NCBI GenBank assembly: GCA_016707205.1
Contig: JADJHZ010000008.1
Span: forward strand, 62,001-126,000
DNA: 64,000 nucleotides
DNA from: Haliscomenobacter sp.
GTDB taxonomy: Bacteria; Bacteroidota; Bacteroidia; Chitinophagales; Saprospiraceae
Direction of reading: 5' to 3'
Below the pieces are notes generated by a model. It was not told where the DNA came from. It made no database searches and was given only the letters and a program-made list of their open reading frames with translations. Below are positions 9,316 through 18,646 of the stretch, piece after piece. Positions within the stretch are counted from its first letter, which is position 1. Each line of letters begins with the position of its first letter. Position numbers and translations under genes: made by a program.

Positions 9316-9615
9316 CTAATCGTTATCCTCTTCGATTTGGAGTTCCGGATTCACTGCGGCACGCAGACGGGCGCTGGCGCGAAAATCTACGGCTTTGTAG
9401 GCGGGAATGTCGTAGGTCTGGCCTGTTACCGGGTGCTTGATCTGCTGGGCGGGGCGATTTACCGTAACGAAAGTACCGAAACCGCGCAGACGGAATTCAG
9501 GGTCTTCGACAATGGATTCAACGAGGGCTTCTTCGAGCGCTTTCCAGATGCGGTCCGCTTCTGCCTGGCTGATGTTTAGCTTTTCTGCCAGTTTGATTTC
9601 CAATGATTTTTCCAC
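9316..9615 (-). CDS. HU/IHF-family DNA-binding protein
   Basis: 99 residues. Bacterial histone-like protein that bends and compacts DNA. The N-terminal helices (LAEKLNISQAEADRIWKALE) are followed by the beta-saddle FRLRGFGTFVTVNRPAQQ and the arm with the conserved Arg-Asn-Pro-type region altered to VNRPAQQIKHPVTG. The C-terminus is acidic (EEDND), as in several Bacteroidota HU paralogues. Monocistronic by spacing. A TTG plus a TAGTTTTA box lie about 60 bases upstream with 23-nt spacing, an imperfect promoter match. Confidence 0.9.
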   Translation of the reverse strand: MEKSLEIKLAEKLNISQAEADRIWKALEEALVESIVEDPEFRLRGFGTFVTVNRPAQQIKHPVTGQTYDIPAYKAVDFRASARLRAAVNPELQIEEDND

Positions 9616-9745
9616 GGTAGTTGAGGATTTGGGTGTGATAAAGAAATTAGGCTTTCTATCGCTTTTACCCTCTAAAACTACCTTGGCTGTATGAAGTGAA
9701 GATCAACCGTATGTTAACATATTGAAAATCTTGTTCTGTCCTGGC

Positions 9746-10768
9746 TTATCGCGCCGATCTGACCTGCTCCCAGGCCCAGGCGGTGCGCATGATGTCGTCG
9801 ATATTGCGCTGGGGGGTCCAGCCGAGCAGCCGGGTGGCTTTATCCAGATTGGCATAGATGGCTACCACGTCCCCAGGCCGGCGCGGGCCGATGCGGTAGT
9901 TGAGCTTTTTTCCGGTAACCCGCTCAAACGCCTGAATCGCTTCCAGTACGGTGACGCCTTCCCCGATGCCGAGGTTGAAAATCTCGCAGCGGGCGGTATT
10001 CCGCTTTTCCAGCAAGTATTGCAGCGCTTTGGTGTGGGCGTTGGCGAGGTCCATCACATGGATATAATCGCGCACGTTGCTCCCGTCGCGGGTAGGGTAG
10101 TCGTTCCCGAATACGACGAGTTCCTGGCGTTTTCCCGCGGCGGTTTCCGTAATCACCGGGACGAGGTTGGTGGGTGGATTGCTGGGGTCTTCGCCAATAC
10201 GGGCGCTTTCGTGGGCGCCGGCGGGGTTGAAGTAACGCAGCAGAATCGCGTTAATCCGGGGGTCCACGTTCGTCAGGTCCTGAAGGATGTCCTCCCCGAT
10301 CTGTTTGGTGCGGGCGTACGGAGATTCCGCCTCCTTCCGCGGCGTCGATTCGGTCACCGGCAGTTCGTTCGCGTTGCCGTACACCGAGCAGGAAGACGAA
10401 AAGATGAGGTGCGGAACGCCCGCTTCCTGCATGCAATCCAGCAGGTTCAACAGCCCCACGACGTTATTCCGGTAATAGAGCAGGGGTTTTTCCACCGATT
10501 CGCCCACTAATTTGAGGGCGGCAAAATGGATCACGCCCTGGATATCGGGGTGGTCGAGAAATACCTGGCGCACGCCCTCCAGATCGCAAAGATCCGTCCG
10601 GTAATTTTGGACCTTTTTGCCGGTGATCAGCGCCACGCCCTCCAGAGATGACTCGTTCGAATTCAGTAGATTATCCAAAGAGACCACCGAAAAATCGTGA
10701 TTGATCAAGTCGACGATCGTGTGGCTTCCAATATAGCCGCATCCGCCGGTGACAAGAATTTTGGGCAT
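9746..10768 (-). CDS. galE: UDP-glucose 4-epimerase
   Basis: 340 residues, standard length. Extended short-chain dehydrogenase that interconverts UDP-glucose and UDP-galactose with bound NAD, feeding polysaccharide and lipopolysaccharide synthesis. The Rossmann motif TGGCGYIGSHT is at residues 7-17; the catalytic Ser is in FSSSCSVYG and the YxxxK pair in YARTK; substrate-loop residues SNVRDYIHVMDLA are present. Divergent from cysQ with only 36 bp between the starts. The neighbouring glycosyltransferase suggests a surface-sugar context. Confidence 0.95.
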   Translation of the reverse strand: MPKILVTGGCGYIGSHTIVDLINHDFSVVSLDNLLNSNESSLEGVALITGKKVQNYRTDLCDLEGVRQVFLDHPDIQGVIHFAALKLVGESVEKPLLYYRNNVVGLLNLLDCMQEAGVPHLIFSSSCSVYGNANELPVTESTPRKEAESPYARTKQIGEDILQDLTNVDPRINAILLRYFNPAGAHESARIGEDPSNPPTNLVPVITETAAGKRQELVVFGNDYPTRDGSNVRDYIHVMDLANAHTKALQYLLEKRNTARCEIFNLGIGEGVTVLEAIQAFERVTGKKLNYRIGPRRPGDVVAIYANLDKATRLLGWTPQRNIDDIMRTAWAWEQVRSAR

Positions 10769-10775
10769 GTTTTAT

Positions 10776-10783
10776 TAGTTTTG
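10776..10783 (+). promoter_or_regulatory. -7 box candidate for cysQ
   Basis: TAGTTTTG fits the Bacteroidota -7 consensus TAnnTTTG and lies 22 bases before the cysQ start, leaving a leader of roughly 16 nt. No TTG at the usual 19-21 nt upstream, so this is a half match. Confidence 0.4.
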
Positions 10784-10804
10784 TCCTGTAAAAATGCAAA
10801 AAGC

Positions 10805-11587
10805 ATGGACAAAAACGGCCTGTTGGAGTCGGTTAAATTGCTGGCGCGGGAAGCGGGCGCCGCCATTATGGACATTTACCAGCGTCCCGACTTCAACGTG
10901 GTAGATAAATCGGACCACTCCCCGCTTACAGACGCAGACCAAGCCTCCAACCAGATTATTTGCGACGGACTGATGCGCCTTTTTCCCAAATTCCCCATCA
11001 TCTCCGAGGAAAACCGGGAGACGCCTTACGAAGAGCGCAAAACATACGAGTACTGCTGGCTGGTTGACCCGCTCGACGGCACCAAGGAGTTCATTCGCCG
11101 CAACGGGGATTTCACGGTGAATATCGCGCTGGTAAAAGGCCAATCCCTGGAGATGGGGGTTGTGTTCATCCCGGCTACCGAGGAACTCTATTGGGCATGG
11201 CGGGGCATGGGCGCTTTTTGGGAGCTTGGAGGCATTGTCCGCCCCTTAAAGACCGCTTCTTTCCGCCTGACGGATGCCGGATTGGGCGTGGTCGCTTCGC
11301 GCTCGCACATGACGCCGGAGACGGAAACGTTCATTTCCAGCCTAAACCAACCGTCGCTCCTTTCCCGGGGCAGCGCCCTGAAATTTTTGCTGCTGGCGAA
11401 AGGAGAAGCCCATCTGTATCCCCGGCTGGCCCCGACGATGGAATGGGACACCGGCGCCGCCCAGATGATCCTGGAAGAAGCCGGAGGCAGCGTCCTGGAA
11501 GCGGAGACCCAGCAGCCTTTGCTATACAACAAACCCAATTTGCTCAACCCCCACTTCATTGCGTTCGGCGGCATGAACGCCTCCTGA
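10805..11587 (+). CDS. cysQ: 3'(2'),5'-bisphosphate nucleotidase
   Basis: 260 residues, inositol monophosphatase fold. Removes the 3' phosphate of PAP formed during sulfate assimilation or sulfotransfer. Metal-binding motifs are clear: PIISEEN (first Glu), WLVDPLDGTKEF (the DPxDGT signature) and the late MEWDTGAAQMIL. The start at 10805 is chosen since the family N-terminus begins there and the upstream extension overlaps galE. The glycosyltransferase follows after 19 bp and is probably co-transcribed. Confidence 0.92.
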   Translation: MDKNGLLESVKLLAREAGAAIMDIYQRPDFNVVDKSDHSPLTDADQASNQIICDGLMRLFPKFPIISEENRETPYEERKTYEYCWLVDPLDGTKEFIRRNGDFTVNIALVKGQSLEMGVVFIPATEELYWAWRGMGAFWELGGIVRPLKTASFRLTDAGLGVVASRSHMTPETETFISSLNQPSLLSRGSALKFLLLAKGEAHLYPRLAPTMEWDTGAAQMILEEAGGSVLEAETQQPLLYNKPNLLNPHFIAFGGMNAS

Positions 11588-11606
11588 ATCGCCCAATAGC
11601 CCGCGT

Positions 11607-12359
11607 ATGGTTAAGATTTCCCTGGTGGTGATTACGTTCAACGAGGAAAAAAATATCCGGCGCTGCCTGGAAAGCGCCGTCGACGTAGCAGATGAAATCC
11701 TGGTCGTGGATTCGGTATCCACAGATCAGACCGTCGCCATCGCCGAATCGCTGGGCGCCCGAATCATCTTACAACCCTTCCTCGGATATGTCGAGCAAAA
11801 GCGCTTTGCGATTGAGCAGGCCGCCCACCCCTACGTGCTGTCGCTTGATGCCGATGAAGTCTTGTCAGAGCAACTACGCCAATCCATCCTCCAGGCCAAG
11901 GCCCACTGGACCCACGATTGCTACTACATGAACCGGCTCAGCAACATCGGCGACCAATGGATACGGCATGGAGGCTGGTATCCCGACCGCAAAATGCGGC
12001 TATTCGACCGTACCCAATTCGCGGTGGAAGGCATCAACCCCCACGACAAGTTGGTTCCGGTCAAAGGGGCGCGCAGCACCCACCTCAAAGGCGACATCCT
12101 GCACTACACCAACGACAGCATCGAAAGCCGCGTGCAAACGATCAACCGATTCAGCACCCTGGCCGCCAAAGCGTTCTACGAACGCGGCAAGCGCGGCTCC
12201 TGGCTGCGCCTGCTCTTCAAGCCCTTCTTCCGCTTCTTCGTGGAATACGTCCTGCGGCGGGGGTTTCTGGATGGGTTCTATGGGTTTGTTATTGCGATTA
12301 CGTCGGCGCAGTATGTGTTTTTGAGGGAGGCGAAGTTGCGGGAGAAGACAAAGAGATGA
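11607..12359 (+). CDS. Family 2 glycosyltransferase (LPS-core WaaE/KdtX type)
   Basis: 250 residues. GT-A fold transferase: N-terminal ISLVVITFNEEKNIRRCLES, nucleotide-sugar Asp in ILVVDSVSTDQT, DxD-type motif in LSLDADE, then WYPDRKMRLF and HDKLV, which are typical of the WaaE-like lipopolysaccharide glucosyltransferases of Bacteroidota. A hydrophobic, aromatic C-terminus (LLFKPFFRFFVEYVLRRGF) suggests membrane association. It follows cysQ after 19 bp. Acceptor not determinable. Confidence 0.85.
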   Translation: MVKISLVVITFNEEKNIRRCLESAVDVADEILVVDSVSTDQTVAIAESLGARIILQPFLGYVEQKRFAIEQAAHPYVLSLDADEVLSEQLRQSILQAKAHWTHDCYYMNRLSNIGDQWIRHGGWYPDRKMRLFDRTQFAVEGINPHDKLVPVKGARSTHLKGDILHYTNDSIESRVQTINRFSTLAAKAFYERGKRGSWLRLLFKPFFRFFVEYVLRRGFLDGFYGFVIAITSAQYVFLREAKLREKTKR

Positions 12360-12446
12360 ATGGCCGGAGGTTCCTGAAAAATTAAGGGTGCGCGTGCATG
12401 TTTATTTTGCCGCCTGGCGCGGGCGTCTTTGTTAGGACAAAAACCC

Positions 12447-12498
12447 ATTATTCGGCTCAATTTTTATGCTTTTTTGAGCCGAATAATCCGTATTTTTG
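12447..12498 (+). promoter_or_regulatory. Perfect palindrome and -7 box upstream of fic gene
   Basis: Arms ATTATTCGGCTCAA (12447-12460) and its exact complement (12474-12487) flank a 13-bp spacer. A third, weaker copy of the half-site (TTTTTGGCTCAT) runs into the start codon. TATTTTTG at 12491-12498 matches TAnnTTTG and would place the transcript start at or next to the ATG at 12503, so the message may be nearly leaderless. Candidate operator for autoregulation by the Fic protein's C-terminal winged helix. Confidence 0.65.
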
Positions 12499-12502
12499 GC
12501 TC

Positions 12503-13597
12503 ATGGAATACAACTGGCAACAGCCCGACTGGCCCAATTTCGGGTTTGATTCAACCGGACTGGATGCCCTGCTCTTCCAATGGGCGGAGGGACAGGGCCG
12601 GATTGGCGGCTTGTTGCAGGCGCTCTCGCAGCGTATGCAGGAAACTTCTGCCATTGACATCATGGTAGCAGAAGCCGTTAAAACTTCGGCCATTGAAGGC
12701 GAATTGCTCAGCCGGGAGGATGTGCTCTCCTCCATCAGAAACAACCTGGGGTTGAATCGTTTTCCGGAAAAGATCAAGGATAAAAGAGCGCAAGGCGTTG
12801 CGCGTTTGATGGTTGCTTCCAGAGAAGCTTTTGCCGAAGCGCTTGCTGAGCCCATGCTCTTTGACTGGCATCGCATGCTCATGGAACCTTATGCCAATAT
12901 GCATGTGGGGCAGTGGAGATCCGGACTGGCGCCCATGCAGGTGATTTCAGGAGCGGCAGGCAGGGAAGTGGTTCATTTTGAAGCCCCCCCTTCGGCCAGC
13001 GTTCCGGAAGAAATGCACCGGTTTATTGCCTGGTTTAACCAAACCGGTCCGGGCAATGCGCATCAGGCGCCTGTACGCGCAGCGATTGCCCATGTGTATT
13101 TTGAAAGCATCCATCCCTTTGAGGATGGCAATGGCCGCATTGGCAGGGCCCTGTCCGAAAAAGCGCTTTCGCAGGGGATTGGCCGTCCTGTTATCCTGAG
13201 TCTCTCTCAGGCCATTGAATCCAAACGGCAAGCCTGCTACCAGGCGCTGAAAGCTGCTCAACGATCCAACGAGATCACGCCCTGGATACGGTATTTCCTG
13301 GAGACCATACTGGAAGCGCAGGAAATGGCCGTTCAACAGATCAGCTTCACGATTGCCAAGTCGCGTTTTTTCAACGATTTCACTGGAGCATTGAACCCGC
13401 GGCAGGAAAAGGTACTCCAGCGGATGTTTGAAGCAGGCCCCGAAGGTTTTACCGGCGGGATGAGCGCTAAAAAGTATATGTCGATTGCAAAAACCTCCAA
13501 AGCCACAGCTACCCGCGACCTGCAATACCTGGCGCAAATCGGCGCGCTCGTGCCATTGGGCGGGGGAAGGAGTACAAGGTATGGGATTAAGATTTGA
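12503..13597 (+). CDS. Fic/DOC family protein with C-terminal winged helix
   Basis: 364 residues. Fic enzymes transfer AMP (or other nucleotide moieties) to target hydroxyls. The N-terminal DUF4172-type domain carries an inhibitory-helix motif SAIEGE (about residue 62-67), which in class II Fic proteins blocks ATP; the Fic core has the catalytic HPFEDGNGRIGR with His204. The C-terminal 65 residues (NPRQEKVLQRMFEAG, TSKATATRDLQYL, GGGRSTRYGI) form a DeoR/MarR-like winged helix. The start at 12503 is chosen over an open extension to 12398 because the extension runs through a palindrome. Solitary gene with no antitoxin partner. Confidence 0.9.
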   Translation: MEYNWQQPDWPNFGFDSTGLDALLFQWAEGQGRIGGLLQALSQRMQETSAIDIMVAEAVKTSAIEGELLSREDVLSSIRNNLGLNRFPEKIKDKRAQGVARLMVASREAFAEALAEPMLFDWHRMLMEPYANMHVGQWRSGLAPMQVISGAAGREVVHFEAPPSASVPEEMHRFIAWFNQTGPGNAHQAPVRAAIAHVYFESIHPFEDGNGRIGRALSEKALSQGIGRPVILSLSQAIESKRQACYQALKAAQRSNEITPWIRYFLETILEAQEMAVQQISFTIAKSRFFNDFTGALNPRQEKVLQRMFEAGPEGFTGGMSAKKYMSIAKTSKATATRDLQYLAQIGALVPLGGGRSTRYGIKI

Positions 13598-13749
13598 GGG
13601 TGCTTCAGGCGTATTAGGTGCTACAGCCAGGAATACCTGCTCCGTGCGGGCACAACAGAGGACCTTTAGCCATTCCCCCAGGTTTATTCGCACCGCTTGC
13701 TTGGCAATAGATGCATTTGGCATGTAAAGCGCAAGTTGTCAGAAAAGAG

Positions 13750-14697
13750 TCAATACCTCCATTTTTTTCTGGACAATTTCATGGACATTCCCAGCTCAAC
13801 GCTTGAAGCCTGGTTTTTAGGAATGCTTCGAAGGTTATAATTATAAATAAAATTAAATCCTATGGGCAACTGAAACAGGTTATTAGACAGCCCAATATTG
13901 AAAATCATCTCCTCAAAAGGAAAAAATCCCATTCCAATCCACCCAATGTCTTTTAAGCCAACATTCGCATGCAACTCATAACGGAAGTAGTGAAAATCAT
14001 ATACATTAATAGTTGCCACCGGGCGAAAATAGAAAGAAACAGAAGGAGAAGTAATTGTTGCTGAGAAGTAACCAAATAATGATTGTCGCTCGTCAAACAC
14101 CAACGTTTGATCTAAAAATTGTTTTTGAGGCAATACGCGGTAATAGGAAACCGAAGCTATAAATTCTTTGCCATCATATTCATCGGCATCCTTATACTGA
14201 AAGGCGAATCCTGCTCCGACCTGAATTCCAGAAAAGGTTCCATCATTGAAGTTCAAAAGAACATCTGGGTTTTGGCTTGGAGTATTAAACTTCATGGAAT
14301 TGATGCGGTATTGGTTGTAACCAAATGACACCCCTATGCCAAGGGCATTTTCACCTCTTCTATCCATTTCAAGCTTATAGGAGTAACTCGCTTGTCCCTG
14401 AGTGTATGACAATGGCCCGCGTTCATCCAGTACAACAGTTAACCCAAATCCAGAATCCATATTAGTTAGCGGCTGCGTATAATTTAAAAAATAGGCAACT
14501 GGAGCCCCCTGAAATCCAAGCCAGCGGTTTCTGGCGTTTGCGGCAATCAGGGGATCAAACTCCAGGGCGCTGGATGCCGGGCTCCAGGCATTTAATAAGC
14601 CCTTAAAGGAACTCAAATAGTTTATCTGCTGGCCTGCAGCGTAAATGGCTGGAATCATTAGACAAAGGACCAAACAGGATTGACGCAATGCTCTCAT
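13750..14697 (-). CDS. PorP/SprF family type IX secretion membrane protein
   Basis: 315 residues with a signal peptide (first about 22 residues). Beta-barrel pattern of the PorP/SprF family, including DPLIAANARNRWLGFQGAP near the start and the closing strand SVELGMSMKLSRKK. Such proteins accompany type B T9SS cargo and are needed for delivering or holding the cargo on the surface. Its start overlaps by 4 bp the stop of the upstream type B cargo, so the pair is translationally coupled. Confidence 0.88.
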   Translation of the reverse strand: MRALRQSCLVLCLMIPAIYAAGQQINYLSSFKGLLNAWSPASSALEFDPLIAANARNRWLGFQGAPVAYFLNYTQPLTNMDSGFGLTVVLDERGPLSYTQGQASYSYKLEMDRRGENALGIGVSFGYNQYRINSMKFNTPSQNPDVLLNFNDGTFSGIQVGAGFAFQYKDADEYDGKEFIASVSYYRVLPQKQFLDQTLVFDERQSLFGYFSATITSPSVSFYFRPVATINVYDFHYFRYELHANVGLKDIGWIGMGFFPFEEMIFNIGLSNNLFQLPIGFNFIYNYNLRSIPKNQASSVELGMSMKLSRKKWRY

Positions 14698-14978
14698 TCT
14701 CTTACAATAAATAATATACTTTTAATTGGGTCTCCTTCTACTTCCAGCACATAGTAGTATTCTCCGGCTGGTAAATCGTTGCCTTGCATATCTTTTCCAC
14801 TCCAATTATTCTTATAATTAAACTTCGAATACACTTTTACCCCCCATTTATTGAAAATATTCAGCCGGTTCTTAGGATAAGATTCCAAACCTTCAAAAGC
14901 AAGAAAATCATTAACGCCATCGCCATTGGGCGTAATGGCGTTATGGGCATAAAAAAGTTCTGAATATTTTTCCTCCAA
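14694..14978 (-). CDS. Fragment: type B T9SS sorting (gliding-motility C-terminal) domain
   Basis: 94 codons opening with TTG. Contains NAITPNGDGVNDFLAFEG, the diagnostic beginning of the gliding-motility-associated C-terminal domain, then NIFNKWGVKVY, WSGKD and the closing GEYYYVLEVEG. This domain directs type B cargo through the T9SS. It has no own start and is the 3' end of composite gene A; adding one T at 14987-14990 joins it to the preceding frame. Confidence 0.85.
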   Translation of the reverse strand: MEEKYSELFYAHNAITPNGDGVNDFLAFEGLESYPKNRLNIFNKWGVKVYSKFNYKNNWSGKDMQGNDLPAGEYYYVLEVEGDPIKSILFIVRE

Positions 14979-15038
14979 GTCGACGTAAAATCCATCCTGC
15001 CAGATACACCATTATTATCAGTCACAGCAACAAAGATG

Positions 15039-16067
15039 CTATCCGGTTTCTGGGGTAAATCGGATCTCCGGACAATTTCTGCAAACATCAGCAGGTACAT
15101 TGGTCCATGCATATTGCTCAAAACCTTCGAGCCGCAGAATTACAGGGTTCCCTTTTACGATAGTTGTATCCATACTAGCAAAGACCTCAGGTTCGGGGAA
15201 AACCTCCGGAAGCAATTCCTGTTCCCGGGCACAACCCAAACTATCGCTTACTGTGAGTCGTTGAATTCCTATATTCTCTATGAATAATACGGTAGTGTCC
15301 AGTTGAAAGAGTTGTCCATTCAGTTCAAAACGATATGGTGGGACACCTCCGAAAACCATTGGCATAATTGAACCTAATTCTCCTTCGCACCCTTTCAAAG
15401 GGGGCAAAGCAACCAATGAAAAGAAAGGAGGATCGTTCAATGCTAATGAAACCTCCTGATAACACCCATCTGCATCAACCGTAACCGAATAGATACCCTG
15501 GGCCAGGTTATTAATACTAGCTCCGGCAAATCCATTGAACCAGGTATATTCGACTTGCTTAAACGTATCCGGGAATACGGATAACGCAATCCATCCATTC
15601 TGGTCGCCCAAACAGGTAGGTGCCCTGTAGGCCGCTTGAATGCGATAAATGTCCTGGTTGATAAGAAAAAAAGTGTCAAAGCGGGTACATCCGTTCTTGT
15701 CCCGAATATCCACTTGATATTTACCCGGACCTAAAAAACCTATTGATGGCGCGTCGGCGCTTTCCTTGACTGACCATTGATAGGTATAAGGTGCTGTACC
15801 TCCTGAATAACTTACTTCAATTGATCCATTATCTATCAGACAGTTCGGCTGGATGATCAGTCCCGTATCTAACTGAAGAGAAGGCAATAGGGTGACATGA
15901 AAAACCAAAGAGTCTTCGCATCCAAATGTATTCCGGATCAGAAGGTAGTTGACACCTCTTTCGGGAGATCGCAACGTATCCGTTGTTTCCATACCTTGCC
16001 ACTCAAAATAAACGGCGCGCCCTGTCCTGTAATATTTACCACGGCCTTCGTATTCTCCCGACCACAT
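15039..16067 (-). CDS. Fragment: SprB-like repeat region
   Basis: 342 codons. Carries SprB-type repeat units of about 75 residues, each with CxDxNG-like signatures (IRDKNGCTRFDTFF, VTVDADGCYQEVSL, VSDSLGCAREQELL), typical of large surface adhesins moved by gliding machinery. The first about 19 residues are out of frame. The real reading enters from the upstream fragment at about 16010 and leaves at about 15047. Confidence 0.75.
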   Translation of the reverse strand: MWSGEYEGRGKYYRTGRAVYFEWQGMETTDTLRSPERGVNYLLIRNTFGCEDSLVFHVTLLPSLQLDTGLIIQPNCLIDNGSIEVSYSGGTAPYTYQWSVKESADAPSIGFLGPGKYQVDIRDKNGCTRFDTFFLINQDIYRIQAAYRAPTCLGDQNGWIALSVFPDTFKQVEYTWFNGFAGASINNLAQGIYSVTVDADGCYQEVSLALNDPPFFSLVALPPLKGCEGELGSIMPMVFGGVPPYRFELNGQLFQLDTTVLFIENIGIQRLTVSDSLGCAREQELLPEVFPEPEVFASMDTTIVKGNPVILRLEGFEQYAWTNVPADVCRNCPEIRFTPETG

Positions 16068-18646
16068 GCCTCCCCAAGAACGGTTACGCCGGAAGTAAAA
16101 GGCGTTTCATTGATGATCTCAAAGGAATCCTTCAATACGCATCCACCAGGATAGTTGATCGCGAACGGATATTTCCCTTTCCCAAGATTCCGGAGCATGT
16201 TGGATTGGGATTGAGCCGGTAAAACCCAGTTCGATTGCGCCATTGCGGAAGGGCTATAGTAATGCAATTCAATGCTGCCTACATGACGGTTGCAGGAATC
16301 CTGAATAATTGGGCTAAAGAAAACTCCGGCATCAGAAAGGCTATTGATTATTACTTCCGTTTGCACCATACAGTTGTTGGTATCTTTTAGCGAAAAATGA
16401 TACAATCCACTCCCCAGGCCCAAAGCGTCTGGAGAACTTCCCAGGAAACCGGAGTTCCAGAATAATGAATCCATGGATGCATCCAAATCCAGGCGTATCG
16501 CTGCCTTCGTGCCGGAACAATCTGCCTGTTGCACATCGATAACCGGTTCAATAATGATCAATGGCCTTTCCGCCTTCATCTCAAATTCCAAGACCTTGTT
16601 GCAGGAACTGCCATTCCGTTTGATCTCTGCCGTATATCTGCCTGGAGCTAATTTCTCTTTAAAGGGTAAACTGTAGTCGGTTTCCCCAATCCAGGAAATC
16701 GAATATTCCCGGTAGTTATCCACTTGAAATTCAATATGCCCATTTGGTTCAGAACAGTTTGGATGGACAACCTCGATTTGGGAAACAACCAGAGGTTCCG
16801 TTTCCTGGATCAAAACGGTGCTGTCTTCATAGCATCCATTATTTGAAAAAACATGAATCTCATAAAGTCCATTTTTCAAATTTTCCTGCCGGACTCCGGG
16901 CAAGGTATCGATAAACATTTGCAAATCCGGCATAGACGGAATTAGCTCGATTGCTCCATTAGCAAGAGAACAGGAGGCATCTTTGATTTCAATTCCTTTC
17001 AATATTGGAACGGCCTCTTCCTCCACTTCTGCTTCCAATGCATACTGGCAGCCCTTTTCATCCGTGATAGTCACTGAATAGCTGCCCGCAGACAAACCTT
17101 CCAGATAGGGAGTTTCGCGATCTGGATGTGCACTCCATTGATAAAACAAAGGCGCAGTGGAATTCAGAGGCTGTGCCTTTATACTGCCCTTGTTCTTGCA
17201 ACTCTGTGGAATGGAAATCAGTTCAAAATTTTCTTCAGGAAACTGATTGGGGAGGGTTTGCCGGAAGCTGTAACATCCCCTGAGGGAATCATGCCGCTGG
17301 GCATATACATTCAATTCTCCCTGGAGGTAGAATTCAAACCCGGTTTCTTCAAATTCCAGGTCTTCGAAACGCGTATGCCAGATGACCGTCTGTCCGGATG
17401 CCTCCCGTGCTGAAAACAAGTTTTGGGGATCCGCGCAGACTATTCTTTCCGGCAATTGAAGTCCTGCTTCCATAAAACCGGAACAATCGCACTCAACGGG
17501 AGGAATAACGATGACTGCGGCTTGATCGGACCCAGCAGAAAGCCGTTCCACAAGGGTTAATTCTATCTCCCTGAGCAGAGGGATATCCTTTATGACATAC
17601 TGATTAATGCCCGGGTTCTGCACTTCAAATGCCGTACTGAGTACTTCGAAAATTCCTGCGATATTAAAGGTCAGCTCAAGATCATAGGTGAACGATGCTG
17701 GGTTACAAGTTACTTTTTGGTCGAAGATTCCCCAAAACTCCCTTCTGCCATTGTCATACGGCAAACCCACCTGCAGTTCATACGGAATTGGATTTTCCGT
17801 CCGGGAATCAATAATAATGAATACTTCTTCAAAAGGATCAACGATATATCGCTTTTCGATGATCAGACTTCCTCCAATAACTTCCATTTTTGAACTAAGC
17901 AGGCTGCAGGTATCTTCGCCTGAACAGTCGGCAACCAAAAACAGGTCCACGGAATCCTTCCAACTTTCTGCACAGATCAAACGGATGGTCAACGTGTCCT
18001 GGGAGAAAAAAATATCCTGCCGATAAGCATATACGATCTCTTTACCCGGAAAAGGCCCCGGATAACAGGGCAAAACATCGATAGCCGGACTCCCTGAATA
18101 CGTGCTGCCTCTCTGAATGGGGAAACGGATTCGATGGACATTTTCGCAGGGAAGAACCGGCTGTATCTCAAAACCCGAACTACATTTTACATCGACATTG
18201 ATTTCAAAATCAAATCCAAAATCGAATTCTGAACCGGCAGATTCCAGGAGCAGGTAGAAAGGTTCCCGGGAGATTTCTGACAAAAATAGATCCTCGCCCT
18301 GCCTGATCTTGAATACGGCAAAATTTTCTTCTCCGGAGCAATCCCGGAAGGCATAGGCCGTAAATGCATCTGAGGATGAAGAGATACGGACCTCATATCC
18401 GCTTCGATAAACCACCACTCCAGGGAAGAATAAAACCAGATCCTTGTTGCCAAGGGCTGCGTTTATTCCGGGAAGATTAGCAACATGGTTTTCTCCAGAT
18501 CCAAACACCCCTCGGAAACCACACTCCAGAGAAACAGCCCCATCGCACAAGGAAGAAAAGTCACCCGGCACATTGACCAGACTAAACGGACTCCAATCAC
18601 TTATCCTGCATCTCTTGCCGAGTCCGTATAGCATATAAATACTCAC
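15938..18646 (-). CDS. Fragment: middle region with SprB-like repeats
   Basis: 902 codons beginning with GTG and no signal peptide. The first half is Cys-containing beta-rich sequence of unknown fold; the second half holds SprB-type repeats (SVTITDEKGCQY, IHVFSNNGCYEDS, FSLKDTNNCMVQ). It overlaps the C10 fragment by 50 bases in another frame, and its first in-register residues complete an fn3 domain of that fragment. Part of composite gene A. Confidence 0.75.
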   Translation of the reverse strand: MSIYMLYGLGKRCRISDWSPFSLVNVPGDFSSLCDGAVSLECGFRGVFGSGENHVANLPGINAALGNKDLVLFFPGVVVYRSGYEVRISSSSDAFTAYAFRDCSGEENFAVFKIRQGEDLFLSEISREPFYLLLESAGSEFDFGFDFEINVDVKCSSGFEIQPVLPCENVHRIRFPIQRGSTYSGSPAIDVLPCYPGPFPGKEIVYAYRQDIFFSQDTLTIRLICAESWKDSVDLFLVADCSGEDTCSLLSSKMEVIGGSLIIEKRYIVDPFEEVFIIIDSRTENPIPYELQVGLPYDNGRREFWGIFDQKVTCNPASFTYDLELTFNIAGIFEVLSTAFEVQNPGINQYVIKDIPLLREIELTLVERLSAGSDQAAVIVIPPVECDCSGFMEAGLQLPERIVCADPQNLFSAREASGQTVIWHTRFEDLEFEETGFEFYLQGELNVYAQRHDSLRGCYSFRQTLPNQFPEENFELISIPQSCKNKGSIKAQPLNSTAPLFYQWSAHPDRETPYLEGLSAGSYSVTITDEKGCQYALEAEVEEEAVPILKGIEIKDASCSLANGAIELIPSMPDLQMFIDTLPGVRQENLKNGLYEIHVFSNNGCYEDSTVLIQETEPLVVSQIEVVHPNCSEPNGHIEFQVDNYREYSISWIGETDYSLPFKEKLAPGRYTAEIKRNGSSCNKVLEFEMKAERPLIIIEPVIDVQQADCSGTKAAIRLDLDASMDSLFWNSGFLGSSPDALGLGSGLYHFSLKDTNNCMVQTEVIINSLSDAGVFFSPIIQDSCNRHVGSIELHYYSPSAMAQSNWVLPAQSQSNMLRNLGKGKYPFAINYPGGCVLKDSFEIINETPFTSGVTVLGEACGRENTKAVVNITGQGAPFILSGKVWKQRIRCDLPKEVSTTF

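Noticed and set aside
12398..12502. Upstream extension of the Fic gene
   Set aside because: It reads through the palindrome and -7 box and gives no family similarity; the start at 12503 begins the conserved region.
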